From Tenacibaculum piscium (GTDB lineage Bacteria > Bacteroidota > Bacteroidia > Flavobacteriales > Flavobacteriaceae), in NCBI RefSeq assembly GCF_021390715.1, contig NZ_JAJGWT010000009.1:1-64000 (forward strand): DNA of 64,000 nt. The letters are read 5' to 3'. The number at the start of each line of letters is the position of its first letter. The stretch's first letter is position 1. The translations under genes and the position numbers were made by a program. This document shows positions 1-7,108 of this stretch, piece after piece. Below the pieces are notes generated by a model. The model had not been told where the DNA came from. It saw only the letters and a list, made by a program, of their open reading frames with translations, and searched no databases.

Positions 1-430
1 CTCGAATGATAGTTTTTTATTTATTTTATTATCATAAAATAAATAAAAAACTATCATTCGAGTGATTCTTTTTGAATAAAAACCACCTGAACTGATAGTT
101 TTTTTATTGATTTAAATTATTATTTCTTAGAGGCTGTTTAAAAATTAAAGAAACTGTCAATTCGAGTGATTTTAATGACTAAAAGGAATTAAAATTGTAT
201 CGAGAATTTGAATTATTTTATCTTGATGAATTTTGATGCTAAAAAAGTTCTCGATACAATTTTTTTGAAGGAAAAAAATCACTCGAACTGACAGTTTCTT
301 TAATTTTTAAACAGCCTCTAAGAAATAATAATTTAAATCAATAAAAAAACTATCAGTTCAGGTGGTTTTTATTCAAAAAGAATCACTCGAATGATAGTTT
401 TTTATTTATTTTATTATCATAAAATAAATT
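1..430. repeat. Nested palindromic intergenic repeat with 155-bp arms
   Basis: No gene fits here. Positions 1-62 form a perfect hairpin (29-bp arms, 4-base loop TATC). On a larger scale 19-173 is the reverse complement of 275-429 with only a few mismatches, for example at 160/288. The 101-bp centre holds a second inverted repeat, ATTGTATCGAGAA at 194-206 against its complement at 248-260. The first 44 bases recur in direct orientation at 387-430, so the window probably opens inside a longer array. The centre and right flank recur at 20067-20206. It could be a nested MITE/REP-like element. It ends 8 bp before the stop codon of the leftward gene and may also act as its terminator. Confidence 0.9.
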
Positions 431-437
431 ATAATTT

Positions 438-2246
438 TTATAGGGTTAAAATTGCCAAACTTAGATTATTTATTTTTTGTTCATTTAGTTTCAAATCGGC
501 TAAAATAGTTGGTGAATATGTCATGGCATTTTGATATTCTTTATCAAATAATTGTTGATAATACGCGACACCTTCTTGCAAATTTTTAGCAAATGTTTTT
601 AGATATTTAATTTCTTTTAGAGAAGCTTCCGCGGTGGTTTCTTTTACTTTTTTCTTTAAAAAATCGATATAAATTGTTAATTCTTTGATGAAAAAATTAG
701 GTCTTTCATTAGTCGTTACGTTTTTAGATTGTCCGTAAATTGCCTTTGTAATTTCGTTTAAACTCATCATTTTAGAGAAATAAGCGATATTTGGTCCAGG
801 GCAAACCGACACTCCAGCACCTTCGGTTTTGGTATCTAAATCGTAGGCTAATAAAGCGGAAGTTCCTAAACCAACACAGGTACAACTTTTTTCGGTTATT
901 TTGTTGAATTTTTCAGTATACTCTTCTTTTGATATTTTTTTTGATAATTTTTCGGTATCTAATTCTTTAATTTTCAGATGTTGAAATTGCCTTGATGCCG
1001 TACAAACACCTTTTTCATTAAATTCTTTATTTAAGGCGACAAATTTCTTTGGACAGGCACTTCCAGGTCTTCCTTTAGCGATATTTGAGGCTTTTTCTTG
1101 GTCTTTTGTATTTCCTTTTAAATTATTAAATGGCACGCCTAACGGAGAAATATCACTTAAATAAACATCGTCTTCTTTGGCTTTAATTAATTTATGGAGT
1201 GTTTGTTTATCAACCGTTGTTGCTTCTGGAACTAATAAAAAAGGCGTTCCCCAGCCTACTGAATCAATATTATAATGCTCCAATAAAAACTGATGTTCAT
1301 CGGCAGTTCCTACGCCTCCTTGTGCCGAAATTTTAAAGGTTAAATCTTGTGTTGGAATTGTATATTCTTTTTGTTTTAAGGCGTTAAAAAGTAAACTTTG
1401 AATTGATTCATGCAATTCTTTTCGTTTGATTTTGAATTCTTCTAAAACAGGTCCTAATAAATAACCATCGGTTGCAAAAGCGTGTCCGCCACAGTTTAAG
1501 CCCGATTCGATACGATATTCTGATACCCAAATTCCTTTTTTCGCCAAAAATTTCCCTTGAATTAATGCAGAACGATAATCACTTACTTTTAGAATAATTC
1601 TTTTTTTAATAGCACCTTTTTCGTCAGGATAAAAATCTTTAAAACGTTCTAAATAAGCATATAATCGAGGATTCATTCCTGCAGAAAAAACGACTGATGA
1701 ATTAATATCACTATTTGCAAAACCTCTTAAAGCGGCATGTGCATCGTTATATTCAATGCCTAATTTTTCATCTTTTTGATAATTATCTTTATCAATTTTG
1801 GTCATGATATTTACATCAATTTGCCCCATTGATAAATTTTCTTTTAACCAATCAGCAACTTTTTTAACATCAAAATTAGTACTTGTTACTTTTAAAAACT
1901 CTTGTTTTAATGATGATGAATCTGGAAGGTCTTCAAAAAATGCCGTAATATCTTGTTTTGTTTGCGTGATATTCTTTTTAAATTCTTCAAATTTTTCTTC
2001 AGAAAGTGTTTTCATCAAATTCAAATAAGAAGTAACTCTTTCTGCTCTAAAATCTTCCATTTTTTCGGTGATTTCATCGTATGGAATTTTAAATTTTAAA
2101 GAATACATTTTTCGTATTTTTTCCAACAAAATATCATCAACTAACGAAATAACAGAGTCTATTCCGAATCTCGAAACTTTTAAGGGCGAATCTATGGTGA
2201 ATCCAATTCCCATCACTGGAATATGAAATGAATGTGTTTTTAACAT
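438..2246 (-). CDS. Conserved cysteine-containing protein of unknown function (602 aa)
   Basis: I do not recognise a named family. There is no signal peptide or membrane segment, so it is probably cytoplasmic. The middle holds glycine-rich motifs that look like a TIM-barrel ligand site: NCGGHAFATDG (251-261), SAQGGVGTADEH (307-318) and VGWGTPFLLVPEAT (330-343). These faintly resemble nitronate-monooxygenase-like flavoproteins, but I would not assign that. Six cysteines sit in conserved-looking contexts: C252, C398 (GRPGSACPK), C415 (GVCTASRQ), C455/C457 (SCTCVG) and C482 (VCPGPN), which could bind a metal or cluster. The N-terminal 130 residues and the C-terminus are helical and charged. A palindrome at 2302-2317 lies 55 bp upstream, of the same type as those before the neighbouring cytochrome gene, which suggests shared redox-type control. 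Confidence 0.75.
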   Translation of the reverse strand: MLKTHSFHIPVMGIGFTIDSPLKVSRFGIDSVISLVDDILLEKIRKMYSLKFKIPYDEITEKMEDFRAERVTSYLNLMKTLSEEKFEEFKKNITQTKQDITAFFEDLPDSSSLKQEFLKVTSTNFDVKKVADWLKENLSMGQIDVNIMTKIDKDNYQKDEKLGIEYNDAHAALRGFANSDINSSVVFSAGMNPRLYAYLERFKDFYPDEKGAIKKRIILKVSDYRSALIQGKFLAKKGIWVSEYRIESGLNCGGHAFATDGYLLGPVLEEFKIKRKELHESIQSLLFNALKQKEYTIPTQDLTFKISAQGGVGTADEHQFLLEHYNIDSVGWGTPFLLVPEATTVDKQTLHKLIKAKEDDVYLSDISPLGVPFNNLKGNTKDQEKASNIAKGRPGSACPKKFVALNKEFNEKGVCTASRQFQHLKIKELDTEKLSKKISKEEYTEKFNKITEKSCTCVGLGTSALLAYDLDTKTEGAGVSVCPGPNIAYFSKMMSLNEITKAIYGQSKNVTTNERPNFFIKELTIYIDFLKKKVKETTAEASLKEIKYLKTFAKNLQEGVAYYQQLFDKEYQNAMTYSPTILADLKLNEQKINNLSLAILTL

Positions 2247-2301
2247 ACTTTATATATTATAGTTTAAAAAACGCAAGCTATTAGTATCTAAAATAGTATC
2301 A

Positions 2302-2317
2302 TATGATAAATATCATA
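2302..2317. promoter_or_regulatory. Palindromic operator-like site TATGATA-AA-TATCATA
   Basis: Perfect 7-bp arms around AA, 55 bp upstream of the 602-aa gene. The identical 16 bases recur at 3147-3162 and a variant (ATGAC-AAAT-GTCAT) at 3008-3021. The spacing and symmetry fit a Crp/Fnr-superfamily dimer site. The regulator is not in this window, so its identity is inference. Confidence 0.55.
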
Positions 2318-2331
2318 CAAAAAAAACACAA

Positions 2332-2381
2332 AAAACCTTTTCAAAAAAGCTACAAAATTGCAACTATATTGAAAAGGTTTT
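2332..2381 (-). terminator. Intrinsic terminator of the cytochrome c gene
   Basis: Inverted repeat AAAACCTTTTCAA (2332-2344) against TTGAAAAGGTTTT (2369-2381). Read leftward it is followed by a run of T, directly after the stop codon of the cytochrome gene. Confidence 0.75.
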
Positions 2382-2406
2382 ATTTTTTAAATCTAAAAAA
2401 GATAAT

Positions 2407-2910
2407 TTATATTGTTCTAAAATATTCTAAAACTTGCCTTGCATCTTCTTTTGTTAAATGCTGATTTGCCATTGGAACGCCTTTAAATTTCACTAATAAC
2501 TCTTTAGCGATAGGATCTTTTTTAAGCATTTCTTCAGGATTTAAAATCATATTCATTACCCATTCAGGCGAACGTCTTTCTAAGATTCCCGCAGGACTTG
2601 GCCCAATAAATTTCTTACTTGCTTTATGACAAGAAGAACATTTGTTTTTAAATACTGATTTTCCTTTTTCAGCCATTGCCTTATCAATAGTTGTGGCAAG
2701 TTCTAACGATTTTACAGGACCAATTCCTTTATTTTTTAAATCGATAATCCCTGGTTTTTCTACCTTCTTTTCAGGTGCTTTTTCAACTGTTTTTTCAACT
2801 GCTTTTGTTACTGTTTTTCCAGAGCTATATGAAGGCGCTTTTTTCTCTTTTCCGCCACAACTCATAAATAATGCTACTAATAGTACTAAAAATACGTTTT
2901 GTAATTTCAT
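2407..2910 (-). CDS. Lipoprotein c-type cytochrome (single haem)
   Basis: Small class I cytochrome c. It starts with a lipoprotein signal ending in LFMSC (Cys18 lipidated), followed by a Lys/Glu/Pro-rich tether (about 20-60). The haem motif CSSCH is at 91-95, and Met147 in GVPMANQ is the likely axial ligand. It should be anchored on the periplasmic side of a membrane and carry electrons to or from a respiratory enzyme. Similar small cytochromes sit beside nitrous oxide reductase genes in some Bacteroidota, but no nos gene is present here, so the partner is unknown. It appears monocistronic: terminator at 2332-2381, and three palindromes upstream (3008-3021, 3027-3043, 3147-3162). Confidence 0.9.
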   Translation of the reverse strand: MKLQNVFLVLLVALFMSCGGKEKKAPSYSSGKTVTKAVEKTVEKAPEKKVEKPGIIDLKNKGIGPVKSLELATTIDKAMAEKGKSVFKNKCSSCHKASKKFIGPSPAGILERRSPEWVMNMILNPEEMLKKDPIAKELLVKFKGVPMANQHLTKEDARQVLEYFRTI

Positions 2911-3007
2911 CTGATTTTGTTTTATAGTATTTGTTAATTTTTGATTTTTTTAGCTACTTATTTACGCTTTCGTACCTCAAATTTAAAAAACTCGATTCCT
3001 TAAAAAC

Positions 3008-3043
3008 ATGACAAATGTCATAAAAAGATAACAAAATGTTATC
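3008..3043. promoter_or_regulatory. Two adjacent operator-like palindromes upstream of cytochrome c
   Basis: ATGAC-AAAT-GTCAT at 3008-3021 and GATAACA-AAA-TGTTATC at 3027-3043, centred 19-20 bp apart and about 100-130 bp upstream of the cytochrome start. The first shares its outline with the sites at 2302 and 3147. The tandem arrangement suggests cooperative binding of a dimeric regulator. Confidence 0.55.
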
Positions 3044-3146
3044 AGCTGTAAAATATTTTTTCTTTAAAGAATATTAATTTTACATTATATAATTAAACAG
3101 TAACACTATTCCTATAATTATTGAAAATGATTATTTTTATTACATA

Positions 3147-3162
3147 TATGATAAATATCATA
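3147..3162. promoter_or_regulatory. Palindromic operator-like site, identical to 2302-2317
   Basis: Exact repeat of the 16-base palindrome found upstream of the 602-aa gene. It lies between the divergent cytochrome and XRE-cupin genes and could serve either. Confidence 0.5.
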
Positions 3163-3338
3163 AAAAAACATACTGTTATTTAGAATAAAAATAAATTATT
3201 TTAATATAAATTATTTTTTAATATAAATACACATCAACTAAATGATAGTTATATCAATAAAAAACACGCTTTATTGATACGAAAAGAGCTTGTAAAAATT
3301 TTAAAATAACAAAAAGCCTTATTTTAGCAGAAAAAAGC

Positions 3339-3914
3339 ATGAATAATTTTTTAATTGGTATTGGTAAACGCATCAAAATCATCAGAAAAGAACAAAAATT
3401 GACTATTAGCGAAGTTGCTTCAAACGCAGGTGTATCGAATGGCTTAATTTCTCGAATAGAAAATGGAAGAACAATACCTTCTTTACCTGTTTTATTAGAG
3501 TTAATAAATGCTTTAAAAATTGATGTTAGTACTTTTTTTAAAGATATAGAAAATTCTCAATCAAGAAAATATATTCATATATCAAAAGAACAACAGCAAT
3601 TAATTGAAAAAGAAGTTGAAGCGGAAGGATTTACTTACAATCATATTTTTAGTAAAAGTTTATCTGCCATGGGTTTTGAAGCTGTTATTTTAAATATAAA
3701 CCCAAATTCTAAAAGAGAAAAAGTAGTTACTGATGCTTGGGAATTTAAATATATTATTAGCGGAAGTTGTACATACTATATTGGTGAAGATGAAATTGTT
3801 GTAAATAAAGGTGATTCGTTATATTTTAATGGAAAAATACCTCACGTACCTTTTAATCATACAGCACAAGACTGTACAATGCTTGTGCTGTATTTTTTTA
3901 TTGATGCTAGTTAA
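3339..3914 (+). CDS. XRE-family transcriptional regulator with C-terminal cupin domain
   Basis: Residues 7-66 form a helix-turn-helix of the XRE/Cro type (GKRIKIIRKEQ, then SEVASNAGVSNGLISRIENG, then PSLPVLLELINAL). Residues about 125-188 form a small cupin barrel (WEFKYIISGS, KGDSLYFNGKIPHVPFN). The 191-aa length and domain order match HTH-cupin regulators such as PuuR/SutR, where the cupin senses a small molecule. The gene is convergent with the phosphonatase-like gene (11 bp apart) and next to the aminophosphonate operon, so it most likely senses that substrate. That assignment rests on position alone. Confidence 0.9.
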   Translation: MNNFLIGIGKRIKIIRKEQKLTISEVASNAGVSNGLISRIENGRTIPSLPVLLELINALKIDVSTFFKDIENSQSRKYIHISKEQQQLIEKEVEAEGFTYNHIFSKSLSAMGFEAVILNINPNSKREKVVTDAWEFKYIISGSCTYYIGEDEIVVNKGDSLYFNGKIPHVPFNHTAQDCTMLVLYFFIDAS

Positions 3915-3925
3915 ATTTCTTATTC

Positions 3926-4618
3926 TTATAAAATATCTTTTAAATTTACCAACGATTCTAAAATATACGTTGGTTTTTCTTTTTCTAATTGTGCTTTTGT
4001 TTGTGCTCCTGATAAAACACCGACTGTAATTCCACAGCCTGCATTTTTTCCTTCTTCAATATCAATAGCAGAATCACCTGCTTTTAAAACTTTTGAAGCA
4101 TCGGTAACCCCTAATAATTCCATAGCTTGAAATATCATATCTGGGTGCGGACGCCCGTTTACAACATCGCTTGCTGTAATTAAAGCATCATAATGTATTT
4201 TTTCATCCCACTTTAATTTATCTAATAATAAAGTAGCTGTTTTTCTATCATACCCTGTATTTAGAACTACTTTTATACCTTCCGATCGTAAATTTAGCAA
4301 TACATTTTCAACTCCTTTTATCGGTTTTACTTCTAAAGTGGCATACGCAACTGTTAACAATTTTTTAAAATTATCAAAAATAATTTGAGAATCTTTTAAT
4401 TTATCAGACTTTAAATGTGTTAAAACATCTTTAATTGCTTTGTGTTTTTCTTTTCCTGCTCCATACTCTAAAACCGTTTCTAAAGACACCTCAACATTAG
4501 CGGCTACAATTGCTTTATGCAATGTTTTATAAACTACATTTTGTTCATCCACTGTTGTTCCTGCCATATCAAAAACAACCATGTCTATTTTTCTCTTTGT
4601 TTCGCTCATCATCATCAT
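3926..4618 (-). CDS. Phosphonatase-like HAD hydrolase (PhnX relative)
   Basis: HAD-superfamily enzyme close to phosphonoacetaldehyde hydrolase. The nucleophile motif is DMAGTT (Asp at about 17), the DxAGT form typical of phosphonatases instead of DxDxT. Motif II threonine lies in VVLNTGYD and motif III in KAGDSAIDIEEGKNAGC. The cap region GAGKEKHKAIKDVL carries lysines, one of which may form the Schiff base used to break the C-P bond. It fits the subgroup usually found beside a FAD oxidoreductase (TIGR03351 with TIGR03364), as it is here: that gene ends 10 bp upstream. The proposed role is hydrolysis of a phosphonoacetaldehyde-like aldehyde to release phosphate. Four successive ATG codons make the exact start uncertain by 1-3 residues. 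Confidence 0.88.
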   Translation of the reverse strand: MMMMSETKRKIDMVVFDMAGTTVDEQNVVYKTLHKAIVAANVEVSLETVLEYGAGKEKHKAIKDVLTHLKSDKLKDSQIIFDNFKKLLTVAYATLEVKPIKGVENVLLNLRSEGIKVVLNTGYDRKTATLLLDKLKWDEKIHYDALITASDVVNGRPHPDMIFQAMELLGVTDASKVLKAGDSAIDIEEGKNAGCGITVGVLSGAQTKAQLEKEKPTYILESLVNLKDIL

Positions 4619-4627
4619 TATTATTTG

Positions 4628-5785
4628 TTATTTATTAAATATTTTATTGATATTTTCTTTTGAAAACCCAGCACTCCCTGTCATTCCTTTTCCACCGATA
4701 CCTGTTACAACATGCACATTATCACTTACGGCATATTCAAAAATATCTTTTTCTTTACATTGACTGTAAAAACCTGCCCATTTATATTGAATATCGTAAG
4801 TAGGTAAGTCTATTATTTTTTTAGCTTCTGCAATCATATAATTATCAATATCTTCATTTAAGTCAAAACCTAAATCATCGCTATTTTTTGCAGTTGCATA
4901 TTCGTGAGAATCTCCTAAGATTACCGAACCATCTGTAGCTTGTTTAAATAAAATATGAACTCCATATTTTTTTTGAAAACTATCAGGATCTTCTTTTGCT
5001 TTAATTTGATCCCAAGAAGCACATTCTTCAAAAGCCTCATACCTTCGGATTGTTGAACCTGTTAAAATAGAACCATCTAAAGTGTAATTTTTTTGAGGTT
5101 TGGTTTGCATCATTTGTAATTTAGCAACTACTAAATCACTATTATTATAAATTGATGGATACAACGTTTTAAAATCTACCCCATTACAAATAATAACTTT
5201 TGATGCTTTATATAACACACCTATTGAAGATGTTATCACTACTTCATTATTTATTTCTTCCGTATTAATTACAGTTGTATTGTAATGAATTTCAATATTT
5301 TTTTCTGCGGATAAAAAAGAATGTAAACGATGAATCATCGTTTTTGGCTCTACGGTTACTTCTTCAGGAAAAAACAATCCTGCTTTACAATAATCTGCAC
5401 GTAATCCTGCATATTTATCTAAACATTGTGCCTTTGTTAATAGATTTGAAGTATAATTATTGTTTTTATTAATTTGATGCAATTCTTCAATTAACTGAAC
5501 CTCTTCATCATTAGAAGCTAAATAAACCGTACCATTTTGACGAATTGTAACATCAAACTGACTTTGAATATCTTTATAAATAGCTAAACTTTCTCTTCCA
5601 TAATTTTGCCATTTTTGATTCATTCCTGAAGGTACTACTTGTCCAAAATTACGAACCGTTGCTCCTTGAGGCTTACTATCTCTTTCTAAAATAGCTACTG
5701 ATAACCCTTTTTTTGCTGCGTGAAAAGCATGAAAAGTTCCTAAAACTCCTCCACCTATAACTATTAAATCATACTTATTGTTCAT
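4628..5785 (-). CDS. FAD-dependent amine oxidoreductase (TIGR03364-like, aminophosphonate)
   Basis: DAO-fold flavoprotein, 385 aa. The N-terminal dinucleotide site is IVIGGGVLGTFHAFHAAKKG (9-28) followed by an acidic strand end (ILERD). The C-terminus carries the FAD-closing motif VVTGIGGKGMTGSAGFS (about 359-375). Family members deaminate small amines or N-methyl amines. This subgroup is repeatedly found beside phosphonatase-like HADs and is proposed to oxidise an aminophosphonate related to 2-aminoethylphosphonate. Here it lies between the transporter (11-bp overlap) and the HAD gene, consistent with translational coupling. The amine would become the aldehyde that the HAD enzyme cleaves; the exact substrate is unknown. 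Confidence 0.88.
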   Translation of the reverse strand: MNNKYDLIVIGGGVLGTFHAFHAAKKGLSVAILERDSKPQGATVRNFGQVVPSGMNQKWQNYGRESLAIYKDIQSQFDVTIRQNGTVYLASNDEEVQLIEELHQINKNNNYTSNLLTKAQCLDKYAGLRADYCKAGLFFPEEVTVEPKTMIHRLHSFLSAEKNIEIHYNTTVINTEEINNEVVITSSIGVLYKASKVIICNGVDFKTLYPSIYNNSDLVVAKLQMMQTKPQKNYTLDGSILTGSTIRRYEAFEECASWDQIKAKEDPDSFQKKYGVHILFKQATDGSVILGDSHEYATAKNSDDLGFDLNEDIDNYMIAEAKKIIDLPTYDIQYKWAGFYSQCKEKDIFEYAVSDNVHVVTGIGGKGMTGSAGFSKENINKIFNK

Positions 5786-7037
5786 ATACTAAATCTTTTA
5801 ATTGTACTGGTTTTTTGTATTTGTTTTTAAAAAACTGAAAGCAATAAATTGTTATTGCTAATCCTATAAATGCTAGAAAATATAATGCTTGTGTAAAAAA
5901 GGAAAGCCAAGAAATATCTCCTTTTCCAAAATTTTTATAAAGAAGAATCAGAATGCTTCCTAAATATCCGAAGGCATCGGCTATGTAAATTAAGAAGCCT
6001 ACGTTTCCGTTAATTTTAAAAGTTGCAATCATTCTATCAAAGAAAATTCCGTTAAAAGGTACGTAACAACTGTACAATCCTATTCCTGAAACGACCATCC
6101 AAACTAATGGTGTAATAACTTGTTGTTGATATAAATATGTTGATACCAAAATTGAAATACATCCAATAATCAACACATAATGATAATACATAAAGGCTTT
6201 ATAATTTTTAGTAACACTGCCTATCATCCCTAAAACAACCAATACAATAATCGCTATTGGTATTTCAGAAATACTATAAATAGAGGCATCTGTATAGCCT
6301 AAAGAATCCCATATTTCTCTGGCAAAATTGTCTCTAAAATCTCTAATTGATGTTAATAACATAAAGAAAAATACAATGAAAGTTAAAGGCAATGCGTATT
6401 TTTTAAACAACAGCTTTCTTTCTTGTTTATTTAATGGATTTCTTACTGCTTTTAATAATTGATCTTCGGTTGTTGGTGGTGGTAATTTTTCTAACATCCA
6501 GGCAAAAAATAATAATGGAAGTATAAAAAATAATCCTGTAATAAATGGCATCCAATATTCATCAAACTGAAATTTATCTAACACCATTTTCCCTATTGTT
6601 TTAACAGCTCCTGAGGAAACTATAAAACTAGAGGATAAGATTACTCCTAATAATTCGGTAGCTTTTCTTCCTTCTAGATAAGAAAATACAATTCCCCAAA
6701 TCATTCCTAATGGTAATCCGTTTAAAAATAAAAAGAGAATATTATAAGGTGCTGGAATAACAGCAAAACCTAACAATGCTAATTCTGCTGAAAAAATAAA
6801 ACCAACTAAATAAAGCATCCTTTTATATGATTTCATTTCTGAAATTACTTTTATACCTATAAATTTTGATAATGTATAGCCAATCACTTGAGCTACGATT
6901 AATAAAATTTTATAATCAACTCCCCAAAAAGCTAAGTTTTCAAATGTTGCTACCGTAAAAGGCTTTCTAAAAGCGTACATACAGAAATAAGTACCAAATG
7001 CCGCTATCGAGGCTTGTAATAAAAAACGTAAACGCAT
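5775..7037 (-). CDS. DUF5690-family MFS-like transporter
   Basis: Polytopic inner-membrane protein with about 12 hydrophobic segments. The N-terminal region (FGTYFCMYAFRKPFT) matches a Bacteroidota MFS-like family known as DUF5690. I start it at the ATG at 7037 (MRLRFLLQ, 420 aa) and not at an upstream TTG at 7070, which would add an unlikely cysteine/lysine-rich tail. It overlaps the FAD gene by 11 bp and follows the TonB receptor, so it is the best candidate for inner-membrane uptake of the phosphonate or aminophosphonate. That would replace the ABC transporter usual for such substrates; this is inference from position. Confidence 0.82.
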   Translation of the reverse strand: MRLRFLLQASIAAFGTYFCMYAFRKPFTVATFENLAFWGVDYKILLIVAQVIGYTLSKFIGIKVISEMKSYKRMLYLVGFIFSAELALLGFAVIPAPYNILFLFLNGLPLGMIWGIVFSYLEGRKATELLGVILSSSFIVSSGAVKTIGKMVLDKFQFDEYWMPFITGLFFILPLLFFAWMLEKLPPPTTEDQLLKAVRNPLNKQERKLLFKKYALPLTFIVFFFMLLTSIRDFRDNFAREIWDSLGYTDASIYSISEIPIAIIVLVVLGMIGSVTKNYKAFMYYHYVLIIGCISILVSTYLYQQQVITPLVWMVVSGIGLYSCYVPFNGIFFDRMIATFKINGNVGFLIYIADAFGYLGSILILLYKNFGKGDISWLSFFTQALYFLAFIGLAITIYCFQFFKNKYKKPVQLKDLVYEQ

Positions 7038-7108
7038 GAGTTCTTTTTTTTGACAGAATTTAGCTCTCAATTTCTTGAGAGCCTACTTCCGCGTTTAATT
7101 CAAAATAC

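Larger units (their letters stand above)
2911..3338. other. 428-bp divergent regulatory region between cytochrome c and the XRE-cupin regulator
   Basis: No gene seen. It is very AT-rich and holds three palindromes (3008-3021, 3027-3043, 3147-3162). The promoters of the two divergent genes must lie here, but no convincing TANNTTTG/TTG pair can be singled out. Confidence 0.6.

Noticed and set aside
438..3338. Nitrous oxide reductase cluster
   Set aside because: Only a small cytochrome c is present; no nosZ, nosD, nosF, nosY or nosL is seen in the window.
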